From Bacillaceae bacterium OF18-1A (GTDB taxonomy: Bacteria > Bacillota > Bacilli > Bacillales > Bacillaceae_G): DNA of 64,000 bases. The stretch spans positions 744,001 to 808,000 of the forward strand of contig JAQEWB010000002.1 in assembly GCA_027694045.1 (NCBI GenBank), given 5' to 3'. Position numbers and translations under genes: made by a program. Below the pieces are notes generated by a model. The model was not told the origin of the DNA and made no database searches. It saw nothing but the letters and a program-made list of their open reading frames with translations. Numbering within the stretch: position 1 is the stretch's first letter; each line of letters starts with the position of its first letter. Below are positions 23,527-32,865 of the stretch, one piece after another.

Positions 23527-26130
23527 TTACACACCTTTATATGCTTTCATATAAACTTCTTTCAGTTCTGAAATGAGCGGTAATTTTGGATTAGCTGTTG
23601 TACATTGATCTTCAAAAGCTCTTTCTGCTAATACTCCAACGACCTCTTCAAATTTCTCTTTACCGACTCCTTGTCCCGCAATACTCATATTAATATTCAA
23701 GCTTTTTCCAAGCTCAATAATTGCTTGGATGAGCGATTCCACACCTTCTGCTACCGAACTCGCTGGAAGCCCAAGCATTCTCGCAATATGTGCATAGCGT
23801 TCATCCGCTACAAAGTGCTCATATTTTGGGAACAATGCATGTTTTCTTGGCTTAATAGCATTATAGCGTACTACGTGCGGCATAAGAATTGCATTTGCAC
23901 GCCCATGCGGAATATGGAATTCTGGTCCAATCTTATGCGCCAAACTATGATTAATACCGAGGAAAGCATTTGCAAACGCCATCCCTGCAATTGCAGAAGC
24001 GTTATGCATTTTTTCTCGTGCTTCTTCATCATTTCCATCTTTGTATGCTCTTGGTAAATATTTAAATACGAGATCAATTGCTTTTAATGCTAATCCATCC
24101 GTATAATCATTTGCTAGTACAGACACGTATGCCTCAATTGCATGTGTTAATACGTCCATACCCGTATCTGCTGTTACGTGAGGTGGTACAGTCATTACAA
24201 ATTGTGGATCAACAATTGCTACATCAGGTGTTAATTCATAATCTGCAAGTGGATATTTTATATTATTTTTCTTATCTGTAATAACTGCAAATGGCGTCAC
24301 TTCTGACCCTGTGCCTGATGTTGTTGGAATAGCAACAAACTGTGCTTTATTTCCTAATTCCGGGTATTTACATGTACGTTTTCTTATATCTAAAAACTTT
24401 TGTTTAATTCCATAGAATGTTGTTTCTGGGTGCTCATAGAATAGCCACATCCCTTTTGCTGCATCCATAGCTGAACCGCCACCAAGTGCAATAATTACAT
24501 CTGGTTTAAAGCTTCTCATCATGTCCGCACCTTTAAAGACTGTTTCATCTGATGGGTCTGGCTCAACCTCAAAGAACACTTCAACTTTCACATCATTTGC
24601 ATGCTTACGTAAATAGTGTGTGACTGTATCTACATATCCATGCTCAACCATTCCTGGATCCGTTACAATAAATGCACGTGAAATGTTAGGCATGTTTGCT
24701 AAATACGCTGTAGCATGTTTTTCAAAGTAAATTTTCGGTGGCAATTTAAACCACTGCATATTCTTTTTTCTATTTGCCAACCTTTTTATATTTAATAAGT
24801 GCGTCGCTGTTACGTTTTGAGAAACTGAGTTTTTCCCGTAAGAACCACACCCAAGTGTAAGTGATGGAATAAACCCATTATATACATCCCCTATTCCGCC
24901 TTGTGATGAAGGGGCATTTACAATGAGACGACAAGCTTTCATACGTAAACCAAATTGTTTTTGCACTTCTTTGTCTGTAGAATGAATGACTGCTGAATGG
25001 CCTAAACCACCAAGTTCCAACATTTCTTCACAGTATGTAAATCCTTCTTCTAATGAATTTGCTTTTACACAAGCCAATACTGGGCTCAGTTTTTCACGAG
25101 ATAGTGGATATGCTGAACCAATGCCTTTAATTTCAGCTACAAGCATTTTCGTATTTTCAGGAACAGTAATTCCAACTAACTCAGCAATATACTGTGCTGA
25201 TTTCCCTACAATATCACTATTTACTGCGCATGTATTTTCATTTATAACAAGCTTTTCTAATTTTCGTCTCTCTTCTTCTGTCACAAAGTAACAGTTGTTT
25301 GCAATCATTTCTGTTTTCACATCATCATAAATTTCATTGTCGACAATAATTGCTTGTTCTGACGCACAAATCATACCATTATCAAATGTTTTCGATAAAA
25401 TCAAATCATTCACAGCTCGTTTTACATGTGCTGATTTCTCTATGTAACATGGTACATTACCAGGACCTACACCTAGTGCTGGTTTTCCAGTTGAATAAGC
25501 TGATTTCACCATGCCAGCTCCTCCAGTTGCTAGAACGAGTGCAACACCATCATGATTCATTAATTGTTTCGTTGCTTCAACGGATGGTCTTTCAATCCAT
25601 TGAATACAGTGCTTTGGTGCACCAGCTTTCACTGCTGCATCATATACTGTTTTCGCGGCTGCAACAGAACATTTTTGTGCAGAAGGATGGAATGCGAAAA
25701 TAATTGGATTTCTTGTTTTTATTGCGATTAACGCTTTAAACATCGTTGTCGATGTTGGATTCGTTACTGGTGTTACTCCTGCTACTACGCCAACAGGTTC
25801 TGCAATTTCTATTATTTCTTCGTGAGGATCTTCATGAATAATTCCTACCGTTTTATCTTTCTTTATACTATGCCAAATATATTCAGTGGCAAAAATATTT
25901 TTAATACATTTATCTTCATATACACCGCGGCCCGTTTCTTCAACTGCCAATTTCGCAAGCGGCATATGCTGATCAACACCTGCAAGCGCCATTTCATGAA
26001 CAATGTTGTCAATTTGCTCCTGTGTAAAACTTTCTAATGCTTGTAAAGCTTTTTGACCGTTATTCACTAACGTATCAATCATTTCTTTTACTTCCTGCAT
26101 TTCATTTACAACTTTCTCTTTGACTACCAT
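23527..26130 (-). CDS. adhE: Bifunctional acetaldehyde-CoA / alcohol dehydrogenase
   Basis: An 867-residue fermentative enzyme that reduces acetyl-CoA to acetaldehyde and then ethanol, re-oxidising two NADH. The N-terminal aldehyde dehydrogenase domain (about 1-440) carries the catalytic Cys255 in NGMICASEQ. After a linker the iron-dependent alcohol dehydrogenase domain (about 455-867) has GGGSAMDAAK, THAIEAYVS, GINHSLAHKIG and HGRANAILMPH with metal ligands. Full length for AdhE, which forms spirosomes. GGAGGAAA precedes the ATG. Two Rex boxes upstream indicate repression when NAD+ is high. It interrupts the cysteine operon order found in B. subtilis. Confidence 0.95.
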   Translation of the reverse strand: MVVKEKVVNEMQEVKEMIDTLVNNGQKALQALESFTQEQIDNIVHEMALAGVDQHMPLAKLAVEETGRGVYEDKCIKNIFATEYIWHSIKKDKTVGIIHEDPHEEIIEIAEPVGVVAGVTPVTNPTSTTMFKALIAIKTRNPIIFAFHPSAQKCSVAAAKTVYDAAVKAGAPKHCIQWIERPSVEATKQLMNHDGVALVLATGGAGMVKSAYSTGKPALGVGPGNVPCYIEKSAHVKRAVNDLILSKTFDNGMICASEQAIIVDNEIYDDVKTEMIANNCYFVTEEERRKLEKLVINENTCAVNSDIVGKSAQYIAELVGITVPENTKMLVAEIKGIGSAYPLSREKLSPVLACVKANSLEEGFTYCEEMLELGGLGHSAVIHSTDKEVQKQFGLRMKACRLIVNAPSSQGGIGDVYNGFIPSLTLGCGSYGKNSVSQNVTATHLLNIKRLANRKKNMQWFKLPPKIYFEKHATAYLANMPNISRAFIVTDPGMVEHGYVDTVTHYLRKHANDVKVEVFFEVEPDPSDETVFKGADMMRSFKPDVIIALGGGSAMDAAKGMWLFYEHPETTFYGIKQKFLDIRKRTCKYPELGNKAQFVAIPTTSGTGSEVTPFAVITDKKNNIKYPLADYELTPDVAIVDPQFVMTVPPHVTADTGMDVLTHAIEAYVSVLANDYTDGLALKAIDLVFKYLPRAYKDGNDEEAREKMHNASAIAGMAFANAFLGINHSLAHKIGPEFHIPHGRANAILMPHVVRYNAIKPRKHALFPKYEHFVADERYAHIARMLGLPASSVAEGVESLIQAIIELGKSLNINMSIAGQGVGKEKFEEVVGVLAERAFEDQCTTANPKLPLISELKEVYMKAYKGV

Positions 26131-26240
26131 GTAAATTTCCTCCTATTCTACTATGACGGACATATTTAAGCCCTATAGGTCAAATTTAGTCCTGAATATC
26201 GTAAAAAAATAGAATTGCTTTCCTACATGAATTTCATTGT

Positions 26241-26258
26241 TTGTGAAACTTTTCACAA
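26241..26258 (-). promoter_or_regulatory. Rex box 1 upstream of adhE
   Basis: TTGTGAAACTTTTCACAA is a perfect match to the Rex consensus TTGTGAANNNNTTCACAA. The core also fits the looser TGTGA-N6-TCACA pattern of Fnr. About 110 bases before adhE. Confidence 0.85.
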
Positions 26259-26325
26259 GTTTGTTCGTGAGTAACATTTCATGAATTCAATATACACGAA
26301 ATCATTTCATTTGTGTATGTCTAAT

Positions 26326-26343
26326 TTGTGAAACATTTCACAA
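26326..26343 (-). promoter_or_regulatory. Rex box 2 upstream of adhE
   Basis: TTGTGAAACATTTCACAA, a second perfect Rex-type palindrome, 85 bases from the first, between adhE and the mccB terminator. Two sites suggest cooperative redox control. Confidence 0.85.
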
Positions 26344-26351
26344 ATTAGTAT

Positions 26352-26390
26352 AAAAAAATGCACTGCTCTATATGGGCAGTGCATTTTTTA
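26352..26390 (-). terminator. Terminator of mccB
   Basis: AAAAATGCACTGC and GCAGTGCATTTTT form a 13-bp perfect stem with T-tract, immediately after mccB. Confidence 0.88.
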
Positions 26391-27524
26391 CTATGCTAAC
26401 GCTTGTGCTAAATCTTCAATTAAATCTTCACCGTCTTCAATACCGACAGAAATACGAATTAATGTATCTGTAATCCCTAATTCTTTGCGGCGATCTGCAG
26501 GAATTGAAGCATGTGTCATTTGAGATGGGATAGAAATTAAACTTTCTACTGCTCCTAAGCTTTCTGCAAGTGTAAAGTACTGTAATTTTTGAAGTACTTG
26601 ATTTAACGTTTCTTCACTATCTACATCAAATGAGATGATAGCACCAAAGCCATTTGCTTGTTCTGCTGCTAGTTCATGGTTTGGATGTGATGCAAGACCT
26701 GGATAATATACTTTATTTACTTTTGGGTGATTATTTAAAAACTCAGCAATAGCACGTGAATTCGTTTCATGTTCTTCCATACGAATTCCTAATGTTTTTA
26801 AACCGCGAAGTAATAAGAAGCTATCTTGTGGTCCAAGAATACCTCCTGTCGAGTTTTGTACAAAGTGAAGGTCTTCTGCTAGTTGTGGGCTATTAACAAC
26901 TACTAAACCTGCAACTACGTCACTATGACCTCCTAAATATTTTGTTGCACTATGCAGCACAATGTCTGCCCCTAAAGAAATCGGCGACTGCCAATATGGC
27001 GTCATGAATGTATTATCAATAATTGTTAATAAATCTTTCTCTTTAGCAAGAGTAGATATTTTCTTAATATCAGTAATTTTCAATAATGGGTTCGTTGGTG
27101 TTTCCACATAAATTGCTTTCGTATTTGGACGAATCGCTTCTTCAACTTCCACTAAATTTGTTGTGTCTACAAATGTATGCTCAATACCGAAACGGTTTAA
27201 TACTTTCGTAATCACGCGGTACGTTCCACCATACACATCATCTGTTAAAATAACGTGGTCACCTTTTGAGAACAACATAATTGTCGCTGTAATAGCAGCC
27301 ATTCCTGAACCAAATGCAAAACCAGCATGACCATTTTCTAATACAGCAATCATTTCTTCTAAAGCTGCACGCGTTGGATTTCCTGTACGTGAGTATTCAT
27401 ATCCTTGATGCTTACCAACTGCTTCTTGTTTGTACGTACTCGTTTGATAAATCGGTACGTTTACAGATCCAGTTGAAGGTTCTCCTATGCGAATACCATG
27501 AATTAACTTTGTCTTTGCTCTCAT
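26391..27524 (-). CDS. mccB: Cystathionine gamma-lyase / homocysteine gamma-lyase
   Basis: A 377-residue PLP enzyme of the Cys/Met metabolism family, with the PLP lysine Lys195 in SATKYLGGH and family motifs TRAALEEM and VYVETPTNP. Together with MccA it converts homocysteine to cysteine by reverse transsulfuration. Its length and position directly after mccA (3 bases apart) match B. subtilis MccB. In that species the operon is repressed by CymR, encoded here at 50858. It ends at a strong terminator. Confidence 0.9.
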   Translation of the reverse strand: MRAKTKLIHGIRIGEPSTGSVNVPIYQTSTYKQEAVGKHQGYEYSRTGNPTRAALEEMIAVLENGHAGFAFGSGMAAITATIMLFSKGDHVILTDDVYGGTYRVITKVLNRFGIEHTFVDTTNLVEVEEAIRPNTKAIYVETPTNPLLKITDIKKISTLAKEKDLLTIIDNTFMTPYWQSPISLGADIVLHSATKYLGGHSDVVAGLVVVNSPQLAEDLHFVQNSTGGILGPQDSFLLLRGLKTLGIRMEEHETNSRAIAEFLNNHPKVNKVYYPGLASHPNHELAAEQANGFGAIISFDVDSEETLNQVLQKLQYFTLAESLGAVESLISIPSQMTHASIPADRRKELGITDTLIRISVGIEDGEDLIEDLAQALA

Positions 27525-27527
27525 TTT

Positions 27528-28451
27528 TTATTCCCATCCTTTGTATATGTCTTTACTTAAATAGCGCTCACTACTATCAGGAAAAATCGTTACGATATTT
27601 GTACCTGGGTTTGCTTTCTCTGCTTCCAGTAAGCTTGCATGAAATGCTGCTCCTGACGAGCTACCAACAAGCAGTCCTTCTTTTTGTGCTAATTCTTTCA
27701 CTCGTCGAAATGCATTCCGATCAGAAATCGTATGAATTTCATCAAAATACGATGTTTTTACAAATGGCGGGATGAATTCAAGGCCAATGCCTTCTGTTTC
27801 ATGTGAACCAGATTCACCGCCGTTTAGAATAGATCCTTCTGGTTCTACAATAACCGTTTTAATATCACTATTTTTTTCTTTCAAATAAGATGCAGTCCCC
27901 ATAAACGTACCGCCGGTTCCTGCTCCAGCAACAAATATGTTAATTTCTCCATTTAATGCATCCCAAAGTTCTGGACCTAACGTTTTGAAATAAGCACGTG
28001 GGTTTGCTTCATTTGCAAACTGACTTGGAGAATATGAATTCGGTATTTCATTTACTAACTCTTTCGCTTTTGCAATTGCACCAGTCATTCCTTGCTCAGT
28101 CGGTGTATGAACGACCGTTGCACCTAATGCTTTCATTAGCTCTTGTTTTTCAATACTAAATTTCTCTGGTACACAAACAATGACGCGTAGATCATGTTCT
28201 AACGCTGCAAGTGCCAGTCCAATACCAGTATTCCCAGCAGTCGGTTCAATAATTGTTCCGCCCTGGGTAACAAGCCCTTTTTCTAGTGCATCTTCGATTA
28301 ATTCTCTTCCTAAACGATCTTTAACGCTTCCGCCTGGGTTATAAAATTCAAGCTTTGCAAATAAACGAACCCCTTCTGGAAGTGAAAAGCGAGTAATTTC
28401 TACAATTGGTGTATGACCAATTAACTCATGAACTCCACGATATACATTCAT
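27528..28451 (-). CDS. mccA: O-acetylserine-dependent cystathionine beta-synthase
   Basis: A 307-residue PLP enzyme of the cysteine synthase/cystathionine beta-synthase fold, with PLP Lys44 in PGGSVKDR, TAGNTGIG and GAGTGGTF phosphate-binding loops. It joins homocysteine to O-acetylserine, giving cystathionine for MccB. The ATG at 28451 with AAGGGGGAG upstream gives exactly the B. subtilis MccA length. An internal hairpin separates it from mtnN, so expression from an upstream promoter may be attenuated. Confidence 0.9.
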   Translation of the reverse strand: MNVYRGVHELIGHTPIVEITRFSLPEGVRLFAKLEFYNPGGSVKDRLGRELIEDALEKGLVTQGGTIIEPTAGNTGIGLALAALEHDLRVIVCVPEKFSIEKQELMKALGATVVHTPTEQGMTGAIAKAKELVNEIPNSYSPSQFANEANPRAYFKTLGPELWDALNGEINIFVAGAGTGGTFMGTASYLKEKNSDIKTVIVEPEGSILNGGESGSHETEGIGLEFIPPFVKTSYFDEIHTISDRNAFRRVKELAQKEGLLVGSSSGAAFHASLLEAEKANPGTNIVTIFPDSSERYLSKDIYKGWE

Positions 28452-28480
28452 CGTGTTCTCCCCCTTACTTGCCAATAAAG

Positions 28481-28527
28481 AAAAGGCAACTGTATGTATT
28501 TTCTTTATATGAGACAGTTGCCTTTTT
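28481..28527 (-). terminator. Terminator or attenuator between mtnN and mccA
   Basis: AAAAGGCAACTGT (28481) and ACAGTTGCCTTTT (28514) form a 13-bp perfect stem with a long 20-base loop, followed by TTTTC on the minus strand. It lies inside an operon that is continuous in B. subtilis. Confidence 0.65.
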
Positions 28528-28533
28528 GTTACA

Positions 28534-29229
28534 TTACTTTAACTCTTCTAATACTTTTACGATGAAGTTTGTAGAATGAAGAGCTGCTTGATCTAAAAAT
28601 TGATCAAATGAAACATTTGATTCTTTACCAGCAATATCAGAAAGTGCACGAATAATAACAAACGGAACTTCATATTGGTGGCATACTTGTGCAACAGCTG
28701 CTGCTTCCATTTCCACTGCATAAAGATCTTCAAATTTATCGCGAATGGCTGCAACGCGATTCGGATCACTCATAAATGAATCACCTGTCGCAATCATACC
28801 TTTTACAACTTGAATATTTTCTTCTGCTTGCATACATTTCTCAGCTAATGCAACTAATGCTTCATCAGCTTTAAATCCAGGTGGCATTCCTGGCACTTGA
28901 CCATATTCATAGTTAAATGCTGTTACATCTACATCATGGTGACGAACTTCTGTTGAAATGACTACATCGCCAACATTTAGAGAGTGATGGAATCCACCAG
29001 CTGAACCAGTATTGATTACTTTTTCAGGTTTATATCTTTCTAATAAAATTGTCGTTGACATCGCTGCATTTACTTTACCAATACCAGACTTTAACAAGAT
29101 TACTTCATGTCCTGCTAATAGCCCTTTCGTAAATTCACAACCTGCAACAGTTTCTGTTTCTGCTTGTTCTAGTTTGTCACGTAAAATACGCACTTCTTCT
29201 TCCATTGCTCCAATTACAGCAATTCTCAA
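28534..29229 (-). CDS. mtnN: 5'-methylthioadenosine/S-adenosylhomocysteine nucleosidase
   Basis: A 231-residue nucleosidase that splits the adenine from S-adenosylhomocysteine and methylthioadenosine, recycling the products of methylation. Recognised by [11 protein letters not shown] at the start, GSAGGF (about 77-82), [11 protein letters not shown] (about 171-181) and SDIAGKES with the catalytic Asp near the C-terminus. Second gene after yrrT, 14 bases apart; together they supply homocysteine to MccA/MccB through the AI-2 route (LuxS lies elsewhere). Confidence 0.93.
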   Translation of the reverse strand: MRIAVIGAMEEEVRILRDKLEQAETETVAGCEFTKGLLAGHEVILLKSGIGKVNAAMSTTILLERYKPEKVINTGSAGGFHHSLNVGDVVISTEVRHHDVDVTAFNYEYGQVPGMPPGFKADEALVALAEKCMQAEENIQVVKGMIATGDSFMSDPNRVAAIRDKFEDLYAVEMEAAAVAQVCHQYEVPFVIIRALSDIAGKESNVSFDQFLDQAALHSTNFIVKVLEELK

Positions 29230-29243
29230 TCTAATCCCTCTTT

Positions 29244-29882
29244 CTATTGCTTAGTTGCCTCCATTACCCAAACGAAATGATTTAATCTCGTGAACGTTAC
29301 ATGGAAACCATTGTTTTCAAAAATAGATTGCATAATAGGAATACGTGTATAGTATTCTGTTTGCAAATCATTTGCTAACTGATGGAAACCTCTTTGTTTT
29401 GCTGTTTCAACAGTTTTATCATATGCATCTTGATCTGCAAATATCGTATCAGCAAACACTATTTTACCACCTTTGTTTAGCAATTGACTATACTTCGCAA
29501 TTGCTACGTTTTTTTCATCATCTGTTAAGTGATGAAATGCATAGGTGCTTACGATGGTATCAATTGAATTTGGGACTTCAAACGAAAGAAAATCACCTTC
29601 TGTAACAGAGAATTCTTTTGGCAATTTCTCTTTTGCGATAGTACGCATTTCGCGTGACGGTTCTATACCGTAAACTGTGCGGCCAGCCAGTAATAATTTA
29701 TTCGTTAAATTACCAGTACCAACACCAAACTCTAATACATTACCAAATGACTTGTTAACTACATCCTCTAAAATGTCCTCATAACGGGCGAAAACTTCTT
29801 TATATTGTATATCTTCACCTTGTACAAACGAGTCGTACGTATGAGCCCATTCGTCAAATAAACCATTAAATTCTGTACCCAT
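29244..29882 (-). CDS. yrrT: SAM-dependent methyltransferase YrrT
   Basis: A 212-residue class I methyltransferase. Motif [16 protein letters not shown] (about 49-63) binds SAM; motif [13 protein letters not shown] follows. It heads the yrrT-mtnN-mccA-mccB operon and gives SAH for MtnN. The ATG at 29882, after AAAGGGG, is chosen over a 21-codon longer frame that would run over the promoter. Its substrate is unknown. A near-ideal sigma-A promoter lies 35-63 bases upstream. Confidence 0.85.
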   Translation of the reverse strand: MGTEFNGLFDEWAHTYDSFVQGEDIQYKEVFARYEDILEDVVNKSFGNVLEFGVGTGNLTNKLLLAGRTVYGIEPSREMRTIAKEKLPKEFSVTEGDFLSFEVPNSIDTIVSTYAFHHLTDDEKNVAIAKYSQLLNKGGKIVFADTIFADQDAYDKTVETAKQRGFHQLANDLQTEYYTRIPIMQSIFENNGFHVTFTRLNHFVWVMEATKQ

Positions 29883-29916
29883 AAAAATTCCCCTTTTTCT
29901 TATCGGTTTTATCAGT

Positions 29917-29945
29917 ATGATATGCCCTCTTTCTAAAAATGTCAA
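29917..29945 (-). promoter_or_regulatory. yrrT operon promoter
   Basis: Minus strand TTGACA (29945-29940), 17-base spacer, TATCAT (29922-29917): near-consensus sigma-A promoter for yrrT-mtnN-mccAB. CymR control would act here; no box was assigned by eye. Confidence 0.8.
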
Positions 29946-30019
29946 TTGAAATGCACATGGTATTTCTTTCTTTTCTTTGTTACACTATAGGTGATTATCA
30001 TAGGAGAGGGGTCGTCTTC

Positions 30020-30235
30020 GTGTCATTTACCTTTGAAATGTTAGAAGATAAAGTAGAATTTTTTGAAGCGGGAGACTTAGCTTCTTTGGAACGAAAAATC
30101 AGTGAACAAATCGATAATAATAAAGCATTAATGCTTGAAGTGCATCACATCTCACATCAAATGGTTATGGATCCGGAAAGCAAAAGGCCATATTATAGCG
30201 CAGTTGTTCATTTTAAATTAAAGAAATTACGCTAA
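30020..30235 (+). CDS. yrzA: DUF2536 family protein (YrzA-like)
   Basis: A 71-residue cytoplasmic protein, starting at GTG 30020 with GGAGAGGGG (30003-30011) upstream. Sequence features: FTFEMLEDKVEFFEAGDLASLE at the start, then HHISHQMVMDPESKRPYYSAVVHFK. This matches the short YrzA/DUF2536 family found at this place beside yrrT in Bacillus. A longer frame from 29939 lies over the divergent yrrT promoter and is rejected. Function unknown. It ends at a bidirectional terminator. Confidence 0.7.
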   Translation: MSFTFEMLEDKVEFFEAGDLASLERKISEQIDNNKALMLEVHHISHQMVMDPESKRPYYSAVVHFKLKKLR

Positions 30236-30237
30236 CT

Positions 30238-30273
30238 AAAAAAGAGAGGCTCCTAAGGAGCCTCTCTTTTTTA
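30238..30273. terminator. Bidirectional terminator yrzA / yrrS
   Basis: AAAGAGAGGCTCC and GGAGCCTCTCTTT form a perfect stem with a 3-base loop and T-tracts both ways. Confidence 0.9.
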
Positions 30274-30924
30274 GTTTAGAGTTTGAACAAGTACTGGTTT
30301 CCAGCCTTCGTTTTCTACCCAATCAATATTTACATAATATCTTTTTCCACTTTGCTTATCTTGAACGTCACCATAAGCTTTGCTCTTTCCAGTTTTGTCT
30401 CGACCAACATAATGAAGCACTAATTGGTTTTCTGGAACTTCAACAGCAGTAGAGATTGCTTTTACCATCTCATTCCAATCTGCTGATCCTTTTTTAAACG
30501 TCATCGCTGGTGATGCACCTTGTTCAGTTCCCACTGCTTGCCAAGAAGATTTCGTATAAGCATCTTTTGCTTTTCCTACTGTTTTTTCAGCTGGTACTTT
30601 TTCATTAGATTTAGCTTCTTCTTCAGCTTTTTTCTTTTCTTCCTCAGCCTTTAGCTTTTCTTCTTCAGCCTGCTTTTGCTTAGCTTCTTCTTCAGCCTTT
30701 TTCTTAGCATCTTCTTTACTTTCTGATTTTCCAGCTTTCTCATTCTTTGTTGTTTGTTGAGCTGTTTTCTTATCAGTAGAAGCCTCTTGCTCTTTCGTAC
30801 TAGGAACAAACAATTGATATGCTACAATAGCTACTAATAGTAATACAATAGCGATTGCAATATTTAAAACACCGTTTTGACGACGTTTTTGTTGTTTCTG
30901 TTGGAATCTAGATCCTCCTGCCAT
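30271..30924 (-). CDS. yrrS: YrrS family membrane protein (DUF1510)
   Basis: A 217-residue protein with an N-terminal basic cytoplasmic tail (RFQQKQQKRRQNG), one membrane span (about 20-40), a long Lys/Glu/Ala-rich stretch that would form an extended charged helix (about 65-110), and a compact C-terminal domain (about 115-217) outside the membrane. It matches YrrS, whose gene follows pbpI in B. subtilis and is expressed in early sporulation. GGAGG precedes the ATG. It probably shares a transcript with pbpI upstream (116 bases apart). Confidence 0.85.
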   Translation of the reverse strand: MAGGSRFQQKQQKRRQNGVLNIAIAIVLLLVAIVAYQLFVPSTKEQEASTDKKTAQQTTKNEKAGKSESKEDAKKKAEEEAKQKQAEEEKLKAEEEKKKAEEEAKSNEKVPAEKTVGKAKDAYTKSSWQAVGTEQGASPAMTFKKGSADWNEMVKAISTAVEVPENQLVLHYVGRDKTGKSKAYGDVQDKQSGKRYYVNIDWVENEGWKPVLVQTLN

Positions 30925-31040
30925 TCTTCAAACCTCCATGCAGTTTTTCCTAATTGCTATTGTAACATTAAATCTAGAAAGGTTGAACATTTACAATAAT
31001 ATTTTCATGAAATGAAAACATTTTGCTATAAATTGCAAGA

Positions 31041-32795
31041 TTACTTTTCATTCTCCAATTGATGAATTCCTTCCACCATTTCTGCAAAAACCGGTGTAAC
31101 TAAGTTTTCATTACTATCTGTTTCTATATCAACTACAACTAAAGCATACCTTGGGTTTTCATATGGAAAATAACCTGCAAACCAACGATTTACTTTCGTT
31201 CCCTTTCCGGTTTGTGCTGTCCCAGACTTTCCAGCAACATTTAACGGTAACGAATAGAATGCCGCCCCTGTTCCCTTCTCTGTCATTACAACACCTCGTA
31301 ATAAGCCTTGTAATTTTTTCACTGTTTCATAAGAAAGCTGTTTCCCATTTAATTTATGGTTTTCAAATGTATAAAAATCACTTCCATTTTTATACATTAT
31401 TTTTCTAACAGCTTTTACTTCCATCTTTTCTCCATTTCTAGCGATTGTCGCCATCATATTCGCAATCGCGAGGGGAGACATACGTACATCTTTCTGTCCA
31501 ATTGCCGTTTGCGCTACCGCTTTTTTACTATTCTTGTTTTCTTCATTAGCCCAAATAATGGTACTTTTCTCCTCTGGCATTTGTTCAAAACGAGACGTAT
31601 GAAATACAGAACCATTCCAACCAACCTTTTCAGCCGCTCCTAAAGCTTCTACGTATGTTTCTAGTACCGCCTTATCCTTTTGCATCAGCTCGTTACCTAG
31701 CTCCGAGAATGTCCTGTTACAGCTTCTAGCAAAGCTCTCTTTAAAACTAAGCATTCCCATCATAACTTGTGGGCGGTTTTCACCATATAAATCTTTATTG
31801 CAATTAAATGTGCGATGAAACATAGTTACATTTTGATCGATGACTGCCGCTGCTACTACTGTTTTAAAAACAGACCCAGGAAAATGAGGAGTTAACATTT
31901 TGTTTTCAAGTGTAGATTTATATACACTCCTATCACTCATCTGTAAAGACGGCTTACTTACCATTGCTAAAATCTCATTACTCTTTATGTCTAGTAATAC
32001 TAGCCCGCCCTTTTTTATTCCGTTTTTATTTATAATCGTTTCTGCTTGTCTTTGCAGGCCCTTATGTATCGTAGTTTGAATAGTAACTGGATAAAATGGA
32101 TTTCCTGGTGAAGTATATTTTGCCTGTTTTCCGAAAATCGGTTCTCCTTGCCGATCTACTTGATATAACACTTTTGCTTCTCCATCCGTCAATAGAAATT
32201 CATCAAACGCTTGCTGTAATCCGGAAATACCAATTGGCGTTTGTTTCGACAGTTTTTTCATATCGCCATAACGCTTTTGAAATTCCTGTTCATTCTCTCC
32301 TATATCACCAATTAAATGACTCGCTTCTCCTTGTTGCTTCAATCGAACTTCTGCTGCTACAATGCCTAAAACATTGGATTGATTTACCTTTTCCATCTGC
32401 TCAATTGTTAAACGAAGCGGGATATTTTCCTTCTGCAATATAAATGCTTTTTTACTTTCTTTTATTTGTGACTTTATCTCTCGTCCCGACACACCAATAA
32501 TATGCGCGATTTTTTCTAACATGTCATTTTTTATTTGTAAAAACGGAAACACAATTAAAACCGGATACTTCTCCTCCCCCAGTTCCTTATCATTTCGATC
32601 TATAAAATGCCCCCTTCCATCATCTACTGTGATTGACTGTGTTCTCTGCGTAACACTTTTTTCAATCAAATTTATATTTCGGCCTGTAAATGACTCCGTA
32701 TCTATAACCTGTATTTGAATTAAACGACAAAGCAATAAAAACATGACGCCCATAAAGCAAATTAAGACAATTGTAATTCTCCGTTTCATTTTCAT
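31041..32795 (-). CDS. pbpI: Penicillin-binding protein PbpI (class B transpeptidase)
   Basis: A 584-residue cell-wall transpeptidase, the length of B. subtilis PbpI (YrrR). One N-terminal membrane span (about 6-26), PBP dimerisation domain (about 50-220), and transpeptidase domain with Ser308-Val-Phe-Lys311 (SXXK), Ser358-Cys-Asn (SXN) and GKSGTAQTG (KTG). PbpI is linked to sporulation septum wall synthesis. The ATG at 32795 is chosen for GAGGTG (32806-32801). This ribosome binding site lies inside the right arm of a perfect 15-bp hairpin, an unusual arrangement noted separately. Confidence 0.9.
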   Translation of the reverse strand: MKMKRRITIVLICFMGVMFLLLCRLIQIQVIDTESFTGRNINLIEKSVTQRTQSITVDDGRGHFIDRNDKELGEEKYPVLIVFPFLQIKNDMLEKIAHIIGVSGREIKSQIKESKKAFILQKENIPLRLTIEQMEKVNQSNVLGIVAAEVRLKQQGEASHLIGDIGENEQEFQKRYGDMKKLSKQTPIGISGLQQAFDEFLLTDGEAKVLYQVDRQGEPIFGKQAKYTSPGNPFYPVTIQTTIHKGLQRQAETIINKNGIKKGGLVLLDIKSNEILAMVSKPSLQMSDRSVYKSTLENKMLTPHFPGSVFKTVVAAAVIDQNVTMFHRTFNCNKDLYGENRPQVMMGMLSFKESFARSCNRTFSELGNELMQKDKAVLETYVEALGAAEKVGWNGSVFHTSRFEQMPEEKSTIIWANEENKNSKKAVAQTAIGQKDVRMSPLAIANMMATIARNGEKMEVKAVRKIMYKNGSDFYTFENHKLNGKQLSYETVKKLQGLLRGVVMTEKGTGAAFYSLPLNVAGKSGTAQTGKGTKVNRWFAGYFPYENPRYALVVVDIETDSNENLVTPVFAEMVEGIHQLENEK

Positions 32796-32796
32796 A

Positions 32797-32834
32797 AAAA
32801 CACCTCGTCTACTGTAGTTTAGACGAGGTGTTTT
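32797..32834 (-). terminator. Strong hairpin with T-tract containing the pbpI ribosome binding site
   Basis: AAAACACCTCGTCTA (32797-32811) pairs perfectly with TAGACGAGGTGTTTT (32820-32834), 8-base loop. On the minus strand the second arm ends in GAGGTGTTTTT just before the pbpI ATG, so it is both an intrinsic terminator for greA and a shield over the pbpI Shine-Dalgarno. Confidence 0.8.
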
Positions 32835-32865
32835 ACCTTTTATACACAATAAAAAAACACTCGTT

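Noticed and set aside
29883..29945. Upstream extension of yrrT
   Set aside because: It covers the sigma-A promoter; the ATG at 29882 has a ribosome site and gives the normal length.
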